Source: Glycomyces dulcitolivorans (GTDB taxonomy: Bacteria > Actinomycetota > Actinomycetes > Mycobacteriales > Micromonosporaceae). Taken from it: a DNA stretch of 32,639 bases. A program made the position numbers and the translations under genes. Under the pieces are notes generated by a model that was not told the DNA's origin, ran no database searches, and saw only the letters and a list, made by a program, of their open reading frames with translations. Shown here in pieces: positions 1 to 7,577 of this stretch. The DNA lies in the NCBI RefSeq assembly GCF_003265355.1, contig NZ_QFRW01000312.1, positions 1 to 32,639 on the forward strand, given 5' to 3'. Within the stretch, counting starts at the first letter, position 1, and each line of letters opens with the position of its first letter.

Positions 1-1323
1 CAGGAACCGCCCGGCCTCGCGCGCGTCGAGCTGGCGCAGCTCGACCGGGTGCGCGCCCTGCGCGAGGAGCCCGTAGAGGCGGTCGCGGCTGGTGACGACC
101 GCGGCCGTGCCGGGCCCGCCCGGCAGGAGCGGGCGCGCCTGCGCGGCGTCGCGGGCGTTGTCGAGGACGATGAGGACCCGCTTGTCCGCCACCAGGCTCC
201 GGTACAGGCCGAACTGCGCGTCCGGTTCCTTCGGGACCGACCCCGGCGGCACGCCGAGGGCGCTCAGGAACGCCCGGACGGCCTCGCCCGGCTCCGTCGG
301 CTGCCCCATCGGGTCGAAGCCGCGCAGATTGACGTAGAGCTGGCCGTCGGGGAAGCGCCCGGACACGCGGTGCGCCCAGTGGACGGCGAAGGAGGTCTTG
401 CCGACCCCGGCGGTCCCGGACACCGCCGCCACCACCGCGGCCCCCGCATCCAGCAGTCCGTCGAGCTCGCCGAGTTCGGCTGCACGCCCGGTGAAGTGCA
501 CCGGGGCGGCGGGCAGTTGGCGCGGCACCGTCCGCGCGGTCGCCTCGGCGCGGGGCGAGGCGGGGCGCTGGAGTCCCGGGTCGGCGTCGAGGATCCGCCG
601 GTGCAGCCGCTCCACCTCCGGCGAGGGCGCGATGCCGAGCTCGGCGTCCAGGAGGTGCTGGAGGCGCCGGTAGGCATCGAGCGCCTCGGCCTGCCGATCG
701 GACCGGTACAGCCCGAGCATGAGGAGCCGCCACAGGCCTTCGCGCAGCGGGTGCGCGGCCGTCAGGTGCTCCAGTTCCGACACGTCGGCCGCTCCCAGGT
801 CGAGCTCCGCGCCGAGGCACTGCTCGGTCACGTCGAGTCGCAGCCCGTCGAGCAGCCGCGCCCGCTCCCGGACCGCGGGCACGTCGACCCCGGCGAACGC
901 CGCGCCCCTCCAGAGTCCGAGGCCCTCCCGGAACGCCGCGACCGCCTTCTCCGTCGCACCGTCCCGCAGTGCGGCGCGCCCTTCCGCCGACAGCGCCTCG
1001 AAGCGGTGCGCGTCGACCGTTCCGGAGGCGGCCTCCAGCGAGTATCCGCCGCCGCGGGAGCGCAGGGCCGCGCCGCCGTCGAGCCCGCGCAGCTCCTTGC
1101 GGACCTGGTACACGTACGCGCGCAGCGTGGCCGGGGCGCCGCTCGGCGGCCGTCCGGCCCAGAGCTGCTCGATCAGCCAGTCCCGCTCGCAGATGCGGTT
1201 CGCGCGGACCAGGAGCAGCGCCAGGAGCGCGCGCGGCTTGGATCCCGCCGGCGTCGCCGCCCGCCCGTCCACCACCAGTTCCATCGGCCCCAGTACCCGG
1301 AACCGCACCGTAGTCGCATCCAT
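1..1323 (-). CDS. SARP/AfsR-family transcriptional activator (3' end beyond window)
   Basis: Regulator with a SARP-type DNA-binding half fused to an NTPase half, typical of pathway activators in actinomycetes. The first 90 residues or so form the OmpR-like winged helix (FRVLGPMELVVDG, then the LLVRANRICERDWLIEQLW helices). A bacterial transcriptional activator (BTAD) domain follows to about residue 245 (YRRLQHLLDAELGIAPSPE). An NB-ARC ATPase follows, with P-loop GTAGVGKTS near residue 304 and Walker B VLIVLDNARD near 386. The visible 441 codons stop in the middle of NB-ARC, so any TPR tail lies outside the window. ATG at 1323 is the start. The gene is divergent from a TetR gene across 219 bp. 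No biosynthetic genes are visible on this side, so its target cluster, if any, lies to the left. The family call is firm; the regulon is unknown. Confidence 0.9.
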   Translation of the reverse strand, partial: MDATTVRFRVLGPMELVVDGRAATPAGSKPRALLALLLVRANRICERDWLIEQLWAGRPPSGAPATLRAYVYQVRKELRGLDGGAALRSRGGGYSLEAASGTVDAHRFEALSAEGRAALRDGATEKAVAAFREGLGLWRGAAFAGVDVPAVRERARLLDGLRLDVTEQCLGAELDLGAADVSELEHLTAAHPLREGLWRLLMLGLYRSDRQAEALDAYRRLQHLLDAELGIAPSPEVERLHRRILDADPGLQRPASPRAEATARTVPRQLPAAPVHFTGRAAELGELDGLLDAGAAVVAAVSGTAGVGKTSFAVHWAHRVSGRFPDGQLYVNLRGFDPMGQPTEPGEAVRAFLSALGVPPGSVPKEPDAQFGLYRSLVADKRVLIVLDNARDAAQARPLLPGGPGTAAVVTSRDRLYGLLAQGAHPVELRQLDAREAGRFL

Positions 1324-1542
1324 GACCCCTCGCAGGCCGTCCCTCGGCGACCTCTGGGGTCGACGCGAAAGCCCTTCCGCGACAACCGGACAGGTCGACA
1401 ATGTGTGCGCACCACAGCACCGTCACGGTATCACCGCTCCCACCCGTGCGAACGCCGGTGGACGGCGTCGGAGCCTACTGTTCGGTACCTTTCACCTGGC
1501 GTCTCCCATCATTCGACGCCGTGTTCCCCGAACGAGGAGAGA

Positions 1543-2151
1543 GTGTTGCCCGCGCCCAGAAAATTCACGAGAGAGCGATTGCAGTCCACCGCCCTCGCCA
1601 TCGTCGACGAGCACGGCCTGGCGAGCCTGACCATGCGCAGCCTCGCCGCCGAGCTCGGCACGGGCGCGATGACCATCTACAACTACGTCGACGGCCGCTC
1701 CGGCCTCGAATCGCTCGTGACCGAGGCGGTCATGATCCAGTCGACCTGGGAGGAACCCGAGAGCGGCGACTGGCGCGACGCCGTCGCCGCCGTCGCCGAG
1801 GGCGTGCTCCTGGCCGTCCGCGACCACCCGAACGCCATCCCGCTCATGCTCGCCCGTGGTGCCCTCCACGAGTCGGCGCTGGCGCCCGCCGAGGCGATGC
1901 TCGCCGGGCTCCACCGCGGCGGCTACAGGGGCGCCGAGCTGCTGGTGGCGTTCCGCGTCGTCTCGGGGTTCGTCTCGGGCTTCGCGCAGGTCGAGCTGGC
2001 GGCCCCGCGGCCCGAGCCGGACCCGGGGCCCGGTCTCGACGAGGAGCGGTTCCCGAGACTCGCCGAGATCGGCGCCGCCGCAGGGGAATCGGACCCGGTG
2101 ACCCGCTTCCGTGCCGGGCTGCGCCTCATCTTCAGAGGCCTGGAGCCGTAG
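1543..2151 (+). CDS. TetR/AcrR-family transcriptional repressor
   Basis: A 202-residue TetR-type repressor. The N-terminal helix-turn-helix is clear: ALAIVDEHGLASLTMRSLAA, then ELGTGAMTIYNYVDGR, with the family's YxY/H-like recognition helix. The rest is an alpha-helical ligand/dimerisation domain resembling the tetracycline-repressor C-terminal class. GTG at 1543 was chosen because a gaggag ribosome site lies just upstream and the HTH follows at the usual distance; TTG at 1546 is an alternative. In-frame codons further upstream are a spurious extension over the SARP promoter and gene. Such repressors normally control an adjacent exporter or enzyme, but none is present here. A TetR-like palindrome lies downstream at 2316-2330. 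The ligand is unknown. Confidence 0.88.
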   Translation: MLPAPRKFTRERLQSTALAIVDEHGLASLTMRSLAAELGTGAMTIYNYVDGRSGLESLVTEAVMIQSTWEEPESGDWRDAVAAVAEGVLLAVRDHPNAIPLMLARGALHESALAPAEAMLAGLHRGGYRGAELLVAFRVVSGFVSGFAQVELAAPRPEPDPGPGLDEERFPRLAEIGAAAGESDPVTRFRAGLRLIFRGLEP

Positions 2152-2158
2152 CACCCTG

Positions 2159-2204
2159 GACGCCGCGGTCCCGACCCAGACCAGTGGGCCGGGACCGCGG
2201 CGTC
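2159..2204 (+). terminator. Long hairpin after the TetR gene, likely terminator
   Basis: Perfect 14-bp arms (2159-2172 and 2191-2204, GC-rich) begin 8 bp after the tetR stop codon. The 18-nt loop contains a further ccca/tggg pairing. There is no T-tract, so termination would be of the U-less type common in actinomycetes. This is inference from structure and position. Confidence 0.6.
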
Positions 2205-2315
2205 GGGCCCCGGCACCGACGGCTTTCGGTGCGCGCACCGCCGGTGCCGAAGACGATCGGAGCCCGGTCGAACAGGTCGGCCACGCAGCCCCACCGACCG
2301 CTGGCGAACCCGTAT

Positions 2316-2357
2316 ACGTACTCCGTACGTGAACAATGCGATTAAACCACGTACGGA
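2316..2357. promoter_or_regulatory. Compound palindromic operator, owner unknown
   Basis: acgtac-tcc-gtacgt (2316-2330) is a perfect 6+6 palindrome with a 3-nt spacer, the shape of many TetR-family operators. Its right half is part of a second, wider inverted repeat: tccgtacgtg (2322-2331) against cacgtacgga (2348-2357), 10-bp arms 16 bp apart. No gene starts next to it: tetR ends 165 bp upstream and the tRNA terminator lies downstream. It may be an operator left behind by a lost gene, or a remote autoregulatory site. The rest of 2152-2410 shows no coding signal. Confidence 0.4.
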
Positions 2358-2410
2358 ATCCAAGGGTGCCAACGGGATGGACGGTGAAAACCGCGAAAGC
2401 CCGAATCCGG

Positions 2411-2448
2411 GCATGAAAAAAGTGCCGCTAGTCGTACTAGCGGCACCT
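2411..2448 (-). terminator. Intrinsic terminator of tRNA-Val
   Basis: Perfect 11-bp stem (2422-2432 with 2436-2446) and 3-nt loop. Read on the minus strand it is followed immediately by six T residues (2416-2421 as a-tract on plus). It sits 5 bp past the tRNA 3' end: a textbook Rho-independent terminator. Confidence 0.92.
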
Positions 2449-2452
2449 GAAG

Positions 2453-2527
2453 TGGTGCTCGATACTGGGATCGAACCAGTGACCCCTCGCGTGTGAAGCG
2501 AGTGCTCTCCCGCTGAGCTAATCGAGC
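2453..2527 (-). tRNA. tRNA-Val (anticodon CAC)
   Basis: Folds as a complete cloverleaf on the minus strand. The acceptor stem is GCTCGAT/ATCGAGC, the D-arm GCTC/GAGC, and the anticodon stem CTCGC/GCGAG with loop TTCACAC, giving anticodon CAC. The T-arm is ACTGG-TTCGATC-CCAGT. The discriminator A and an encoded 3' CCA (2453-2455) are present. It reads GUG valine codons. No integrase or attachment-site duplication is visible beside it. Confidence 0.97.
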
Positions 2528-2613
2528 GTGACGAGGCACAACTGTACCGGATTCGGTCTCGGCGGGCGTTGGTGGGGGGTTGGGGATTGCGCCGGTCACA
2601 GGTGGGCGGGCGC

Positions 2614-2642
2614 TTGACAGGGCTTGCCGAGGTTGATAGGTT
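2614..2642 (+). promoter_or_regulatory. Sigma-70-type promoter for the rhamnogalacturonan lyase gene
   Basis: A consensus -35 TTGACA (2614-2619) is followed after 17 bp by TAGGTT (2637-2642), which fits the actinomycete -10 pattern TAnnnT. Transcription would start near 2649, about 75 nt before the GTG start. Confidence 0.6.
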
Positions 2643-2650
2643 TCGATGCG

Positions 2651-2664
2651 TTAAATCGTTTCAA
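2651..2664. promoter_or_regulatory. LacI-family-like operator at the lyase promoter
   Basis: ttaaatcgtttcaa is an imperfect palindrome around a central CG (half-sites TTAAATC and TTGAAAC). It resembles LacI/GalR operators of sugar-catabolic genes. It covers the predicted transcription start just downstream of the -10, where a repressor would block initiation. No LacI gene lies in the window, so this would be a trans-acting sugar regulator (inference). Confidence 0.45.
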
Positions 2665-2723
2665 TTGGGGCCATGGTGCGTCCCCTCGGTTGCGCCGGGC
2701 CTCGAAGACGAGGAGCCCCTTCG

Positions 2724-5045
2724 GTGAATTCCCCTAGAAGATTTCGCAGGGCTGTGGCGGTGTCGCTGGTCGGTGTGCTGGCCGGCGCCGGGTTCACGGC
2801 TTCTGCGCAAGGTCATGGCGGCGGTGGCCATGACGATGAGATCCAGCTTGAGTACCTCGACCGCGGGCTCGTCGCGGCCGTGACCGAGGACGGTGTGTTC
2901 CTCAGTTGGCGGCTGCTGGCCGACGAGGTCACCGGTTATAACGATTCAGGTCTGACCGGGACCACCTTCAAGGTCTACCGGGACGGTCGGAAGATCGCAA
3001 CGGTGACCGAGTCGACGAACTTCCTGGATACCTCGGGGGATCCGGGCTCTACCTACGAGGTCGTCGCCGTCAAGCGCGGGCCCGACGAGGTCTCGGACAC
3101 CGTCTCTCCCTGGTCCGCCGGGTACCTGGACATTCCCTTGCAGAAGCCCGCCGACGGGGTCACGCCCGCCGGCGAGGCGTACACCTACAAGGCCAACGAC
3201 ATCAGCCCCGGCGACCTCGACGGGGACGGGGACTACGAGTACGTCGTCAAGTGGGACCCCTCGAACTCCAAGGACGTCTCGCAGGTCGGCTACACCGGCA
3301 TCGTCTACCTCGACGCGTACACCCAGGAAGGCGAGCTGCTCTGGCGGATCGACCTCGGGGTGAACATCCGGGCCGGCGCGCACTACACCCAGTTCGACGT
3401 CTACGACTTCGACGGCGACGGCAAGTCCGAGGTCATGCTCAAGACCGCCCCCGGCACCAAGACCACCTCGTACGTCAAGGGCCGCGAGGAGTACATCACC
3501 CTGCCCCGTGACGACCGGCGCGCCGGGGTCACGCACCAGGACGACTACCGGATGTCGGCCGCGGACTACTACGACCACCTCGTGGAGGTCTTCCGCGGGT
3601 GGGACCAGCATCCTGAAGTTCTGAACGGGGACTGGCCCTCCACCATTGAGGCCGCCCTCGGGGCCGACGCCCAGTTCGACTTCGCCTATCCGTTGTCGCA
3701 GGCGGATGCGGAGACGCTCGCGGACTACTTCATCGACGTCTACGCGCCCTCCCGTTCCGCGCGGAACCAGCTGCGCAACTTCAACGGCTTCGTCGTCGAC
3801 GGGCCCGAGTACCTCACGGTCTTCAACGGCCGCACCGGGCTTGAGATGGACACCATCGACTTCCCGGTCGAGCGCGGCGACGACGGGCTCCTGTGGGGCG
3901 ACTACGCCATGGCGCGCATCGAGCCGGGCAACCGGGTCGACCGGTTCCTCTCCGGCGTGGCCTACCTCGACGGGGAGCACCCGTCGGCGATCTTCGCCCG
4001 CGGCTACTACACCCGCACCACGATCACGGCAATCGATTGGGACGGCCGGAACCTCGAACAGCGCTGGCAGGCCGACTCCGGGCACGCCCCGATGTCGAAC
4101 CCGTTCAACGGCTCGCCGCACGGCGTCGAAGGACCGGACCCGGAGTGGGGGACCCTCACCACCCAGGGCGACCACTTCATGCAGGTCGCCGACGTCGACG
4201 GGGACGGCAGGCAGGAGATCATCTACGGGGCCGCGACCCTGGACGACGACGGTTCGCTGCTCTATTCGAGCTACGACACCATGCCCTCCGGGTCCGCCAA
4301 CCCCGGCGCGCTCGCGAAGCTCGGGCACGGCGACGCCCTGCACGTCGGGGACTTCGACCCGAACCGTGAAGGGCTGGAGATCTTCTCGGTCTTCGAAGGC
4401 GGCGTCTGGGCGCCGTACGGGTACGCCATGCGCGACGCCGAGACCGGCGAGGTCCTGTGGGGCGGCTACACCGGCCGCGACACCGGGCGCGGGATGGTCG
4501 GGGACATCGATCCGTCGATTCCGGGCCTCGAGGCGTGGGCCGGGCTGCCGCCGGACCAGGCCGGGAACCCCGAGGGGCTGTTCACCGTGACGGGCGAGCC
4601 GATCGAGAGCGCGGCGCCCGGCACGAACATGAGCATCCGCTGGGACGCCGACCTGACCACGCAGCTCGTCCACGGCGCCGACGCGGCGACCGTGGAGGAG
4701 ACGACCATCCGGGACTACCAGGACGGCGTGGTCCTCGATGCCGAAGGGACCCTGACCAACAACTACACCAAGGGCAACCCGGGCCTGGTCGCCGACGTGC
4801 TCGGGGACTGGCGCGAGGAGCTGCTGGTGCGGACCGCCGACTCCAGTGCGATCCGCGTGTTCCTCTCGACCGAGGTCACCGACCACAAGCTGTTCACGCT
4901 CATGCACGACCCGCAGTACCGGGTCGGGGTCGCGAACCAGCAGACCACCTACAACCAGCCGCAGTACACGAGCTTCTACCTGGCTTCGGACATGGACTTC
5001 GGCGCCGTAGCGGTGCCCGACTTCTACACGCCCGGCCGGCACTAG
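2724..5045 (+). CDS. Secreted rhamnogalacturonan lyase, polysaccharide lyase family 11
   Basis: Cleaves the alternating rhamnose/galacturonate backbone of rhamnogalacturonan I, a pectin component, by beta-elimination outside the cell. The 773-residue protein starts with a Sec signal peptide (RRFRRAVAVSLVGVLAGAGF...SAQG). A fibronectin-III-like domain follows (about 35-130), then the PL11 eight-bladed propeller. Calcium-binding loops characteristic of PL11 are visible: DLDGDGDYE, DFDGDGKSE and DVDGDGRQE. The strongly conserved GAHYTQFDVYDFDGDGKSE region is also present. GTG at 2724 follows an aggag ribosome site; upstream in-frame codons lack both a ribosome site and a sensible leader. The gene stands alone with its own promoter, LacI-like operator and terminator. 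Exo versus endo action cannot be read from the sequence. Confidence 0.95.
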   Translation: MNSPRRFRRAVAVSLVGVLAGAGFTASAQGHGGGGHDDEIQLEYLDRGLVAAVTEDGVFLSWRLLADEVTGYNDSGLTGTTFKVYRDGRKIATVTESTNFLDTSGDPGSTYEVVAVKRGPDEVSDTVSPWSAGYLDIPLQKPADGVTPAGEAYTYKANDISPGDLDGDGDYEYVVKWDPSNSKDVSQVGYTGIVYLDAYTQEGELLWRIDLGVNIRAGAHYTQFDVYDFDGDGKSEVMLKTAPGTKTTSYVKGREEYITLPRDDRRAGVTHQDDYRMSAADYYDHLVEVFRGWDQHPEVLNGDWPSTIEAALGADAQFDFAYPLSQADAETLADYFIDVYAPSRSARNQLRNFNGFVVDGPEYLTVFNGRTGLEMDTIDFPVERGDDGLLWGDYAMARIEPGNRVDRFLSGVAYLDGEHPSAIFARGYYTRTTITAIDWDGRNLEQRWQADSGHAPMSNPFNGSPHGVEGPDPEWGTLTTQGDHFMQVADVDGDGRQEIIYGAATLDDDGSLLYSSYDTMPSGSANPGALAKLGHGDALHVGDFDPNREGLEIFSVFEGGVWAPYGYAMRDAETGEVLWGGYTGRDTGRGMVGDIDPSIPGLEAWAGLPPDQAGNPEGLFTVTGEPIESAAPGTNMSIRWDADLTTQLVHGADAATVEETTIRDYQDGVVLDAEGTLTNNYTKGNPGLVADVLGDWREELLVRTADSSAIRVFLSTEVTDHKLFTLMHDPQYRVGVANQQTTYNQPQYTSFYLASDMDFGAVAVPDFYTPGRH

Positions 5046-5056
5046 ACGGAATACGA

Positions 5057-5092
5057 GGAGGCGGGGCCCGGAAGGGCCCCGCCTCCCTTTTG
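5057..5092 (+). terminator. Intrinsic terminator of the lyase gene
   Basis: 12-13 bp GC-rich stem (5057-5069 with 5074-5086), GGAA tetraloop and a following ctttt. It begins 11 bp past the stop codon. Confidence 0.85.
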
Positions 5093-5245
5093 TACGGTGC
5101 CGTGGCCGAATTGAGACATGGGATGATACGAGGAATTCACCTGTAGGCCTTGCGTAGGTCCAGGTGTTGCGGTTGAGTGAATACCGCCCCATCATCCCGC
5201 CTCTGGCGCCCCGCGCCGCGGCGATTAAAGCATTGGAGCTACCCC

Positions 5246-7483
5246 GTGCAGTCCCTCAGACGGCGTGCCCGACTCGCGGCGGCGGCCGCGGGTGCGGTCA
5301 TCATCGGCGCCTCCGGGTTCCTCTTCGCGTCCCAGGCCCAGGCCCAGGTGGACATCGTCCACATCGGCGCGGTGCAGGGCTCGATCGAAGACGGCGACAC
5401 GAGCTTCGCGTCCCCCCTCGCCGGCCAGACCGTGTTCGTCCAGGGCGTGGTCACCCAGGAGACCCTCGACCCCTCCGGCAACAAGGGCTTCTTCGTCCAG
5501 GAGAAGACCGGCGCCACCGACGGCGACCCGAACTCCTCGGACGGCATCTTCGTCTTCAACAACCAGTACTCGACGCTGCGCACGCTTGCCGGTTCGCCCG
5601 CGCGCACCGAGCTGGGCGCCAACTGGACCGTGAACGTCGGCGACGAGATCGTCCTGCGCGGCGTGGTCGGCTCCTACTTCGGGAACATCCAGTTCTCCGG
5701 CGGCTCAGCCTACGTCTACGACCTGGTCGAGACCGGGCTGGACCCGCTCGCCGAGGTCGAGTCGGTCGAGATCGACCCGCCGGACAACGCCAAGTCCTCC
5801 ACCGAGTACATGCGCCGCCACCTGGGCATGCAGATGACCGTCCCGGCCGACTCGGTGGTCACCGCCGGCCGCGACGTCTACTCCTCGGGCGGCGAGGTCT
5901 GGGCCATGCGCGGCGACAGCGAAGCGGCCCAGCAGGACGGCTACGCCGCCCGCGCCTACCGCGACGCGCACCCGCTCGACACGGTCGAGGGCGCGTTCGA
6001 CGACGGCAACGGCTACCTGTTCGTCATCGGCGACCTGGGCCTGCGCGCCACCGAGGGCACGACCGAGACGATCATCGCCCCGGCGAAGACGTACGACGTG
6101 ATCACCGAGGCCGCGACCGGCGGCATCTACCTGTCGTTCGCGAAGTACGCCGTCGAGGTCTCCGAGGACCTGGTCCTCGAAGGGGGCCTTGAGCCTGCCG
6201 AGAACGAGCCGGTCGAGGCCGCGGGCCGCAACGAGGCCTCGGTGGCCTCGTACAACATCGAGAACCTGTACGACACGCGCGACAACCCGAACTCCGGCTG
6301 CGACTTCACCGGGAACACCGGCTGCACCGACCCCGAGGACCCCGAGGGGAACGTCAGCCCGCCGTTCGACTACGTGCCCGCGACCTACGACGAGTACGAG
6401 GCGCAGCTCCAGCGCCAGGCCGCGCAGATCGTGGAGGACCTCAAGAGCCCGGCGATCCTCATGACCCAGGAGGGCGAGGCCCAGGACGTCTGCTCGGTCA
6501 ACCCCGCGTGGACCAAGGACTCCGACCTCGGCCAGGACCGCCTCGTGTGCGACCTGGTCAACACCGGTGACGCGAACACCGGCGGCGACGGCGCCCCCGA
6601 CTCCATCCAGGAGCTCGCGCTCGTCATCGCCGAGTACGGCGGCCCGACCTACAAGGCCGTCGGCGACCTCGACTCGGCCGACACGCGCGGCATCATGACC
6701 GGCTTCCTGTACCAGCCGAAGCTGGCCGGCCTGTCGAACGTGAAGTCGTGGGACCCGGTCTTCGGCGACTCGCCCGAGATCGACTACCCGACCGAGCCCG
6801 ACGCGATCAACGCCGACGTGCAGAACCCGAAGGCCCTCAACGCGGCCCTGCCGCAAGAGGTCATCGACCAGTGCACGAACTCGGGCGTCTACGCCTGCAA
6901 CGGCTACGACGTCTTCAGCCGCGCCGCGCAGGCCGCGAAGTTCTACTTCAAGGACAAGCACGGCCGGCCCGTCAGCGAGATCTTCCTGATCAACAACCAC
7001 TTCTCGTCGAGCCCGAACACCCGCGTGCTGCACCGCACCGAGCAGGCCAACTACCTGGCGGCGATCAGCGCGGCGATCCTCGACAACAGCTGGAAGGCGA
7101 AGGTCCTCGCCGGCGGCGACCTCAACGTCTTCCCGCGCCCCGACGACCCGTTCGCCGAGGGCCAGGTCATCTCCGGGGACTGGACCGGCCCGTCCGACCA
7201 GCTCGCCGGGCTCTACGAGGACTCGGGGCTGTGCCCGCTGTACGACGTGATGGTGGAGGACCACCCGCAGGCGGCCTACTCCTACACGTACATGGGCCAG
7301 ACGCAGACCCTCGACCAGATGTGGGCGTCCCCGCGCCTGCTGCGCGAGATCGAGTCCGCGGCGACCGCGCACATCAACTCGGACTACCCGGCCGACGCGT
7401 GGGACTTCGGCGAGGAGCCCGCGTACGGGCGCTACGGGGTCTCCGACCACGACCCGTCCGTCGTGGTGTTCGACATCAAGTAG
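5246..7483 (+). CDS. Extracellular nuclease, OB-fold plus endonuclease/exonuclease/phosphatase domain (ExeM/NucH-like)
   Basis: Secreted DNase likely to scavenge phosphate and nucleosides from extracellular DNA. Of 745 residues, the first 37 or so are a Sec signal (RRRARLAAAAAGAVIIGASG...AQAQ). An OB-fold nucleic-acid-binding domain spans about 55-150 (VFVQGVVTQETLDPSGNKGF). The EEP catalytic domain runs from about residue 329. Its catalytic set appears complete: SYNIENLYD, the metal-ligand glutamate in MTQEGEAQD, NNHFSS, GGDLNVFP and the terminal SDHDPSVV. Cysteine pairs (SGCDFTGNTGC, VYAC) suggest disulfides, as expected outside the cell. GTG at 5246 is preceded by ggag at 7 bp spacing; the in-frame upstream ATG has no ribosome site. 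It is monocistronic, with a terminator on each side. Phosphate control is plausible, but no convincing PHO box was seen. Confidence 0.93.
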   Translation: MQSLRRRARLAAAAAGAVIIGASGFLFASQAQAQVDIVHIGAVQGSIEDGDTSFASPLAGQTVFVQGVVTQETLDPSGNKGFFVQEKTGATDGDPNSSDGIFVFNNQYSTLRTLAGSPARTELGANWTVNVGDEIVLRGVVGSYFGNIQFSGGSAYVYDLVETGLDPLAEVESVEIDPPDNAKSSTEYMRRHLGMQMTVPADSVVTAGRDVYSSGGEVWAMRGDSEAAQQDGYAARAYRDAHPLDTVEGAFDDGNGYLFVIGDLGLRATEGTTETIIAPAKTYDVITEAATGGIYLSFAKYAVEVSEDLVLEGGLEPAENEPVEAAGRNEASVASYNIENLYDTRDNPNSGCDFTGNTGCTDPEDPEGNVSPPFDYVPATYDEYEAQLQRQAAQIVEDLKSPAILMTQEGEAQDVCSVNPAWTKDSDLGQDRLVCDLVNTGDANTGGDGAPDSIQELALVIAEYGGPTYKAVGDLDSADTRGIMTGFLYQPKLAGLSNVKSWDPVFGDSPEIDYPTEPDAINADVQNPKALNAALPQEVIDQCTNSGVYACNGYDVFSRAAQAAKFYFKDKHGRPVSEIFLINNHFSSSPNTRVLHRTEQANYLAAISAAILDNSWKAKVLAGGDLNVFPRPDDPFAEGQVISGDWTGPSDQLAGLYEDSGLCPLYDVMVEDHPQAAYSYTYMGQTQTLDQMWASPRLLREIESAATAHINSDYPADAWDFGEEPAYGRYGVSDHDPSVVVFDIK

Positions 7484-7497
7484 CTAGGCGCGTATAA

Positions 7498-7535
7498 CGA
7501 AAGGGCGGGGGTCCACGCAGATCCCCGCCCTTTCG
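7498..7535. terminator. Bidirectional terminator between nuclease and iron-binding lipoprotein genes
   Basis: 13-bp arms cgaaagggcgggg (7498-7510) and the exact complement (7523-7535) lie between two converging genes. The stem carries an AAA/TTT segment at its base that can serve in either direction. Confidence 0.8.
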
Positions 7536-7577
7536 GCACTTTGCATTCAGTTTTAGAGGAGGAAGAAGTGGTCTGCC

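Noticed and set aside
49-1542. A plus-strand open frame running continuously into the TetR gene
   Set aside because: It is the complement of the SARP regulator; the encoded sequence is low-complexity Arg/Ala/Gly/Pro without domains, and the TetR protein begins at 1543 after a ribosome site.
1324-1542. The intergenic region between the SARP and TetR genes as a source of a small gene or strong operator
   Set aside because: Only a weak dyad around ggtacc (about 1485) is visible; no convincing promoter pair or ORF with a ribosome site.
2453-2527. tRNA-Val as an attachment site of an integrated element
   Set aside because: No integrase, excisionase or direct repeat of the tRNA 3' end was found in the window.
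2946-5195. A 749-codon minus-strand open frame opposite the rhamnogalacturonan lyase
   Set aside because: Its Val/Asp/Gly-rich translation is the typical antisense shadow of a high-GC gene; the plus strand encodes a complete PL11 protein with signal peptide.
5100-5245. A possible PHO box upstream of the nuclease (attcacctg near 5135)
   Set aside because: Only one 11-nt unit resembles the PhoP repeat; no second direct repeat in phase was seen.
5705-7450. A 581-codon minus-strand open frame opposite the nuclease
   Set aside because: Antisense shadow: repetitive Val/Arg/Asp composition and no motifs, while the plus strand has all EEP catalytic motifs.
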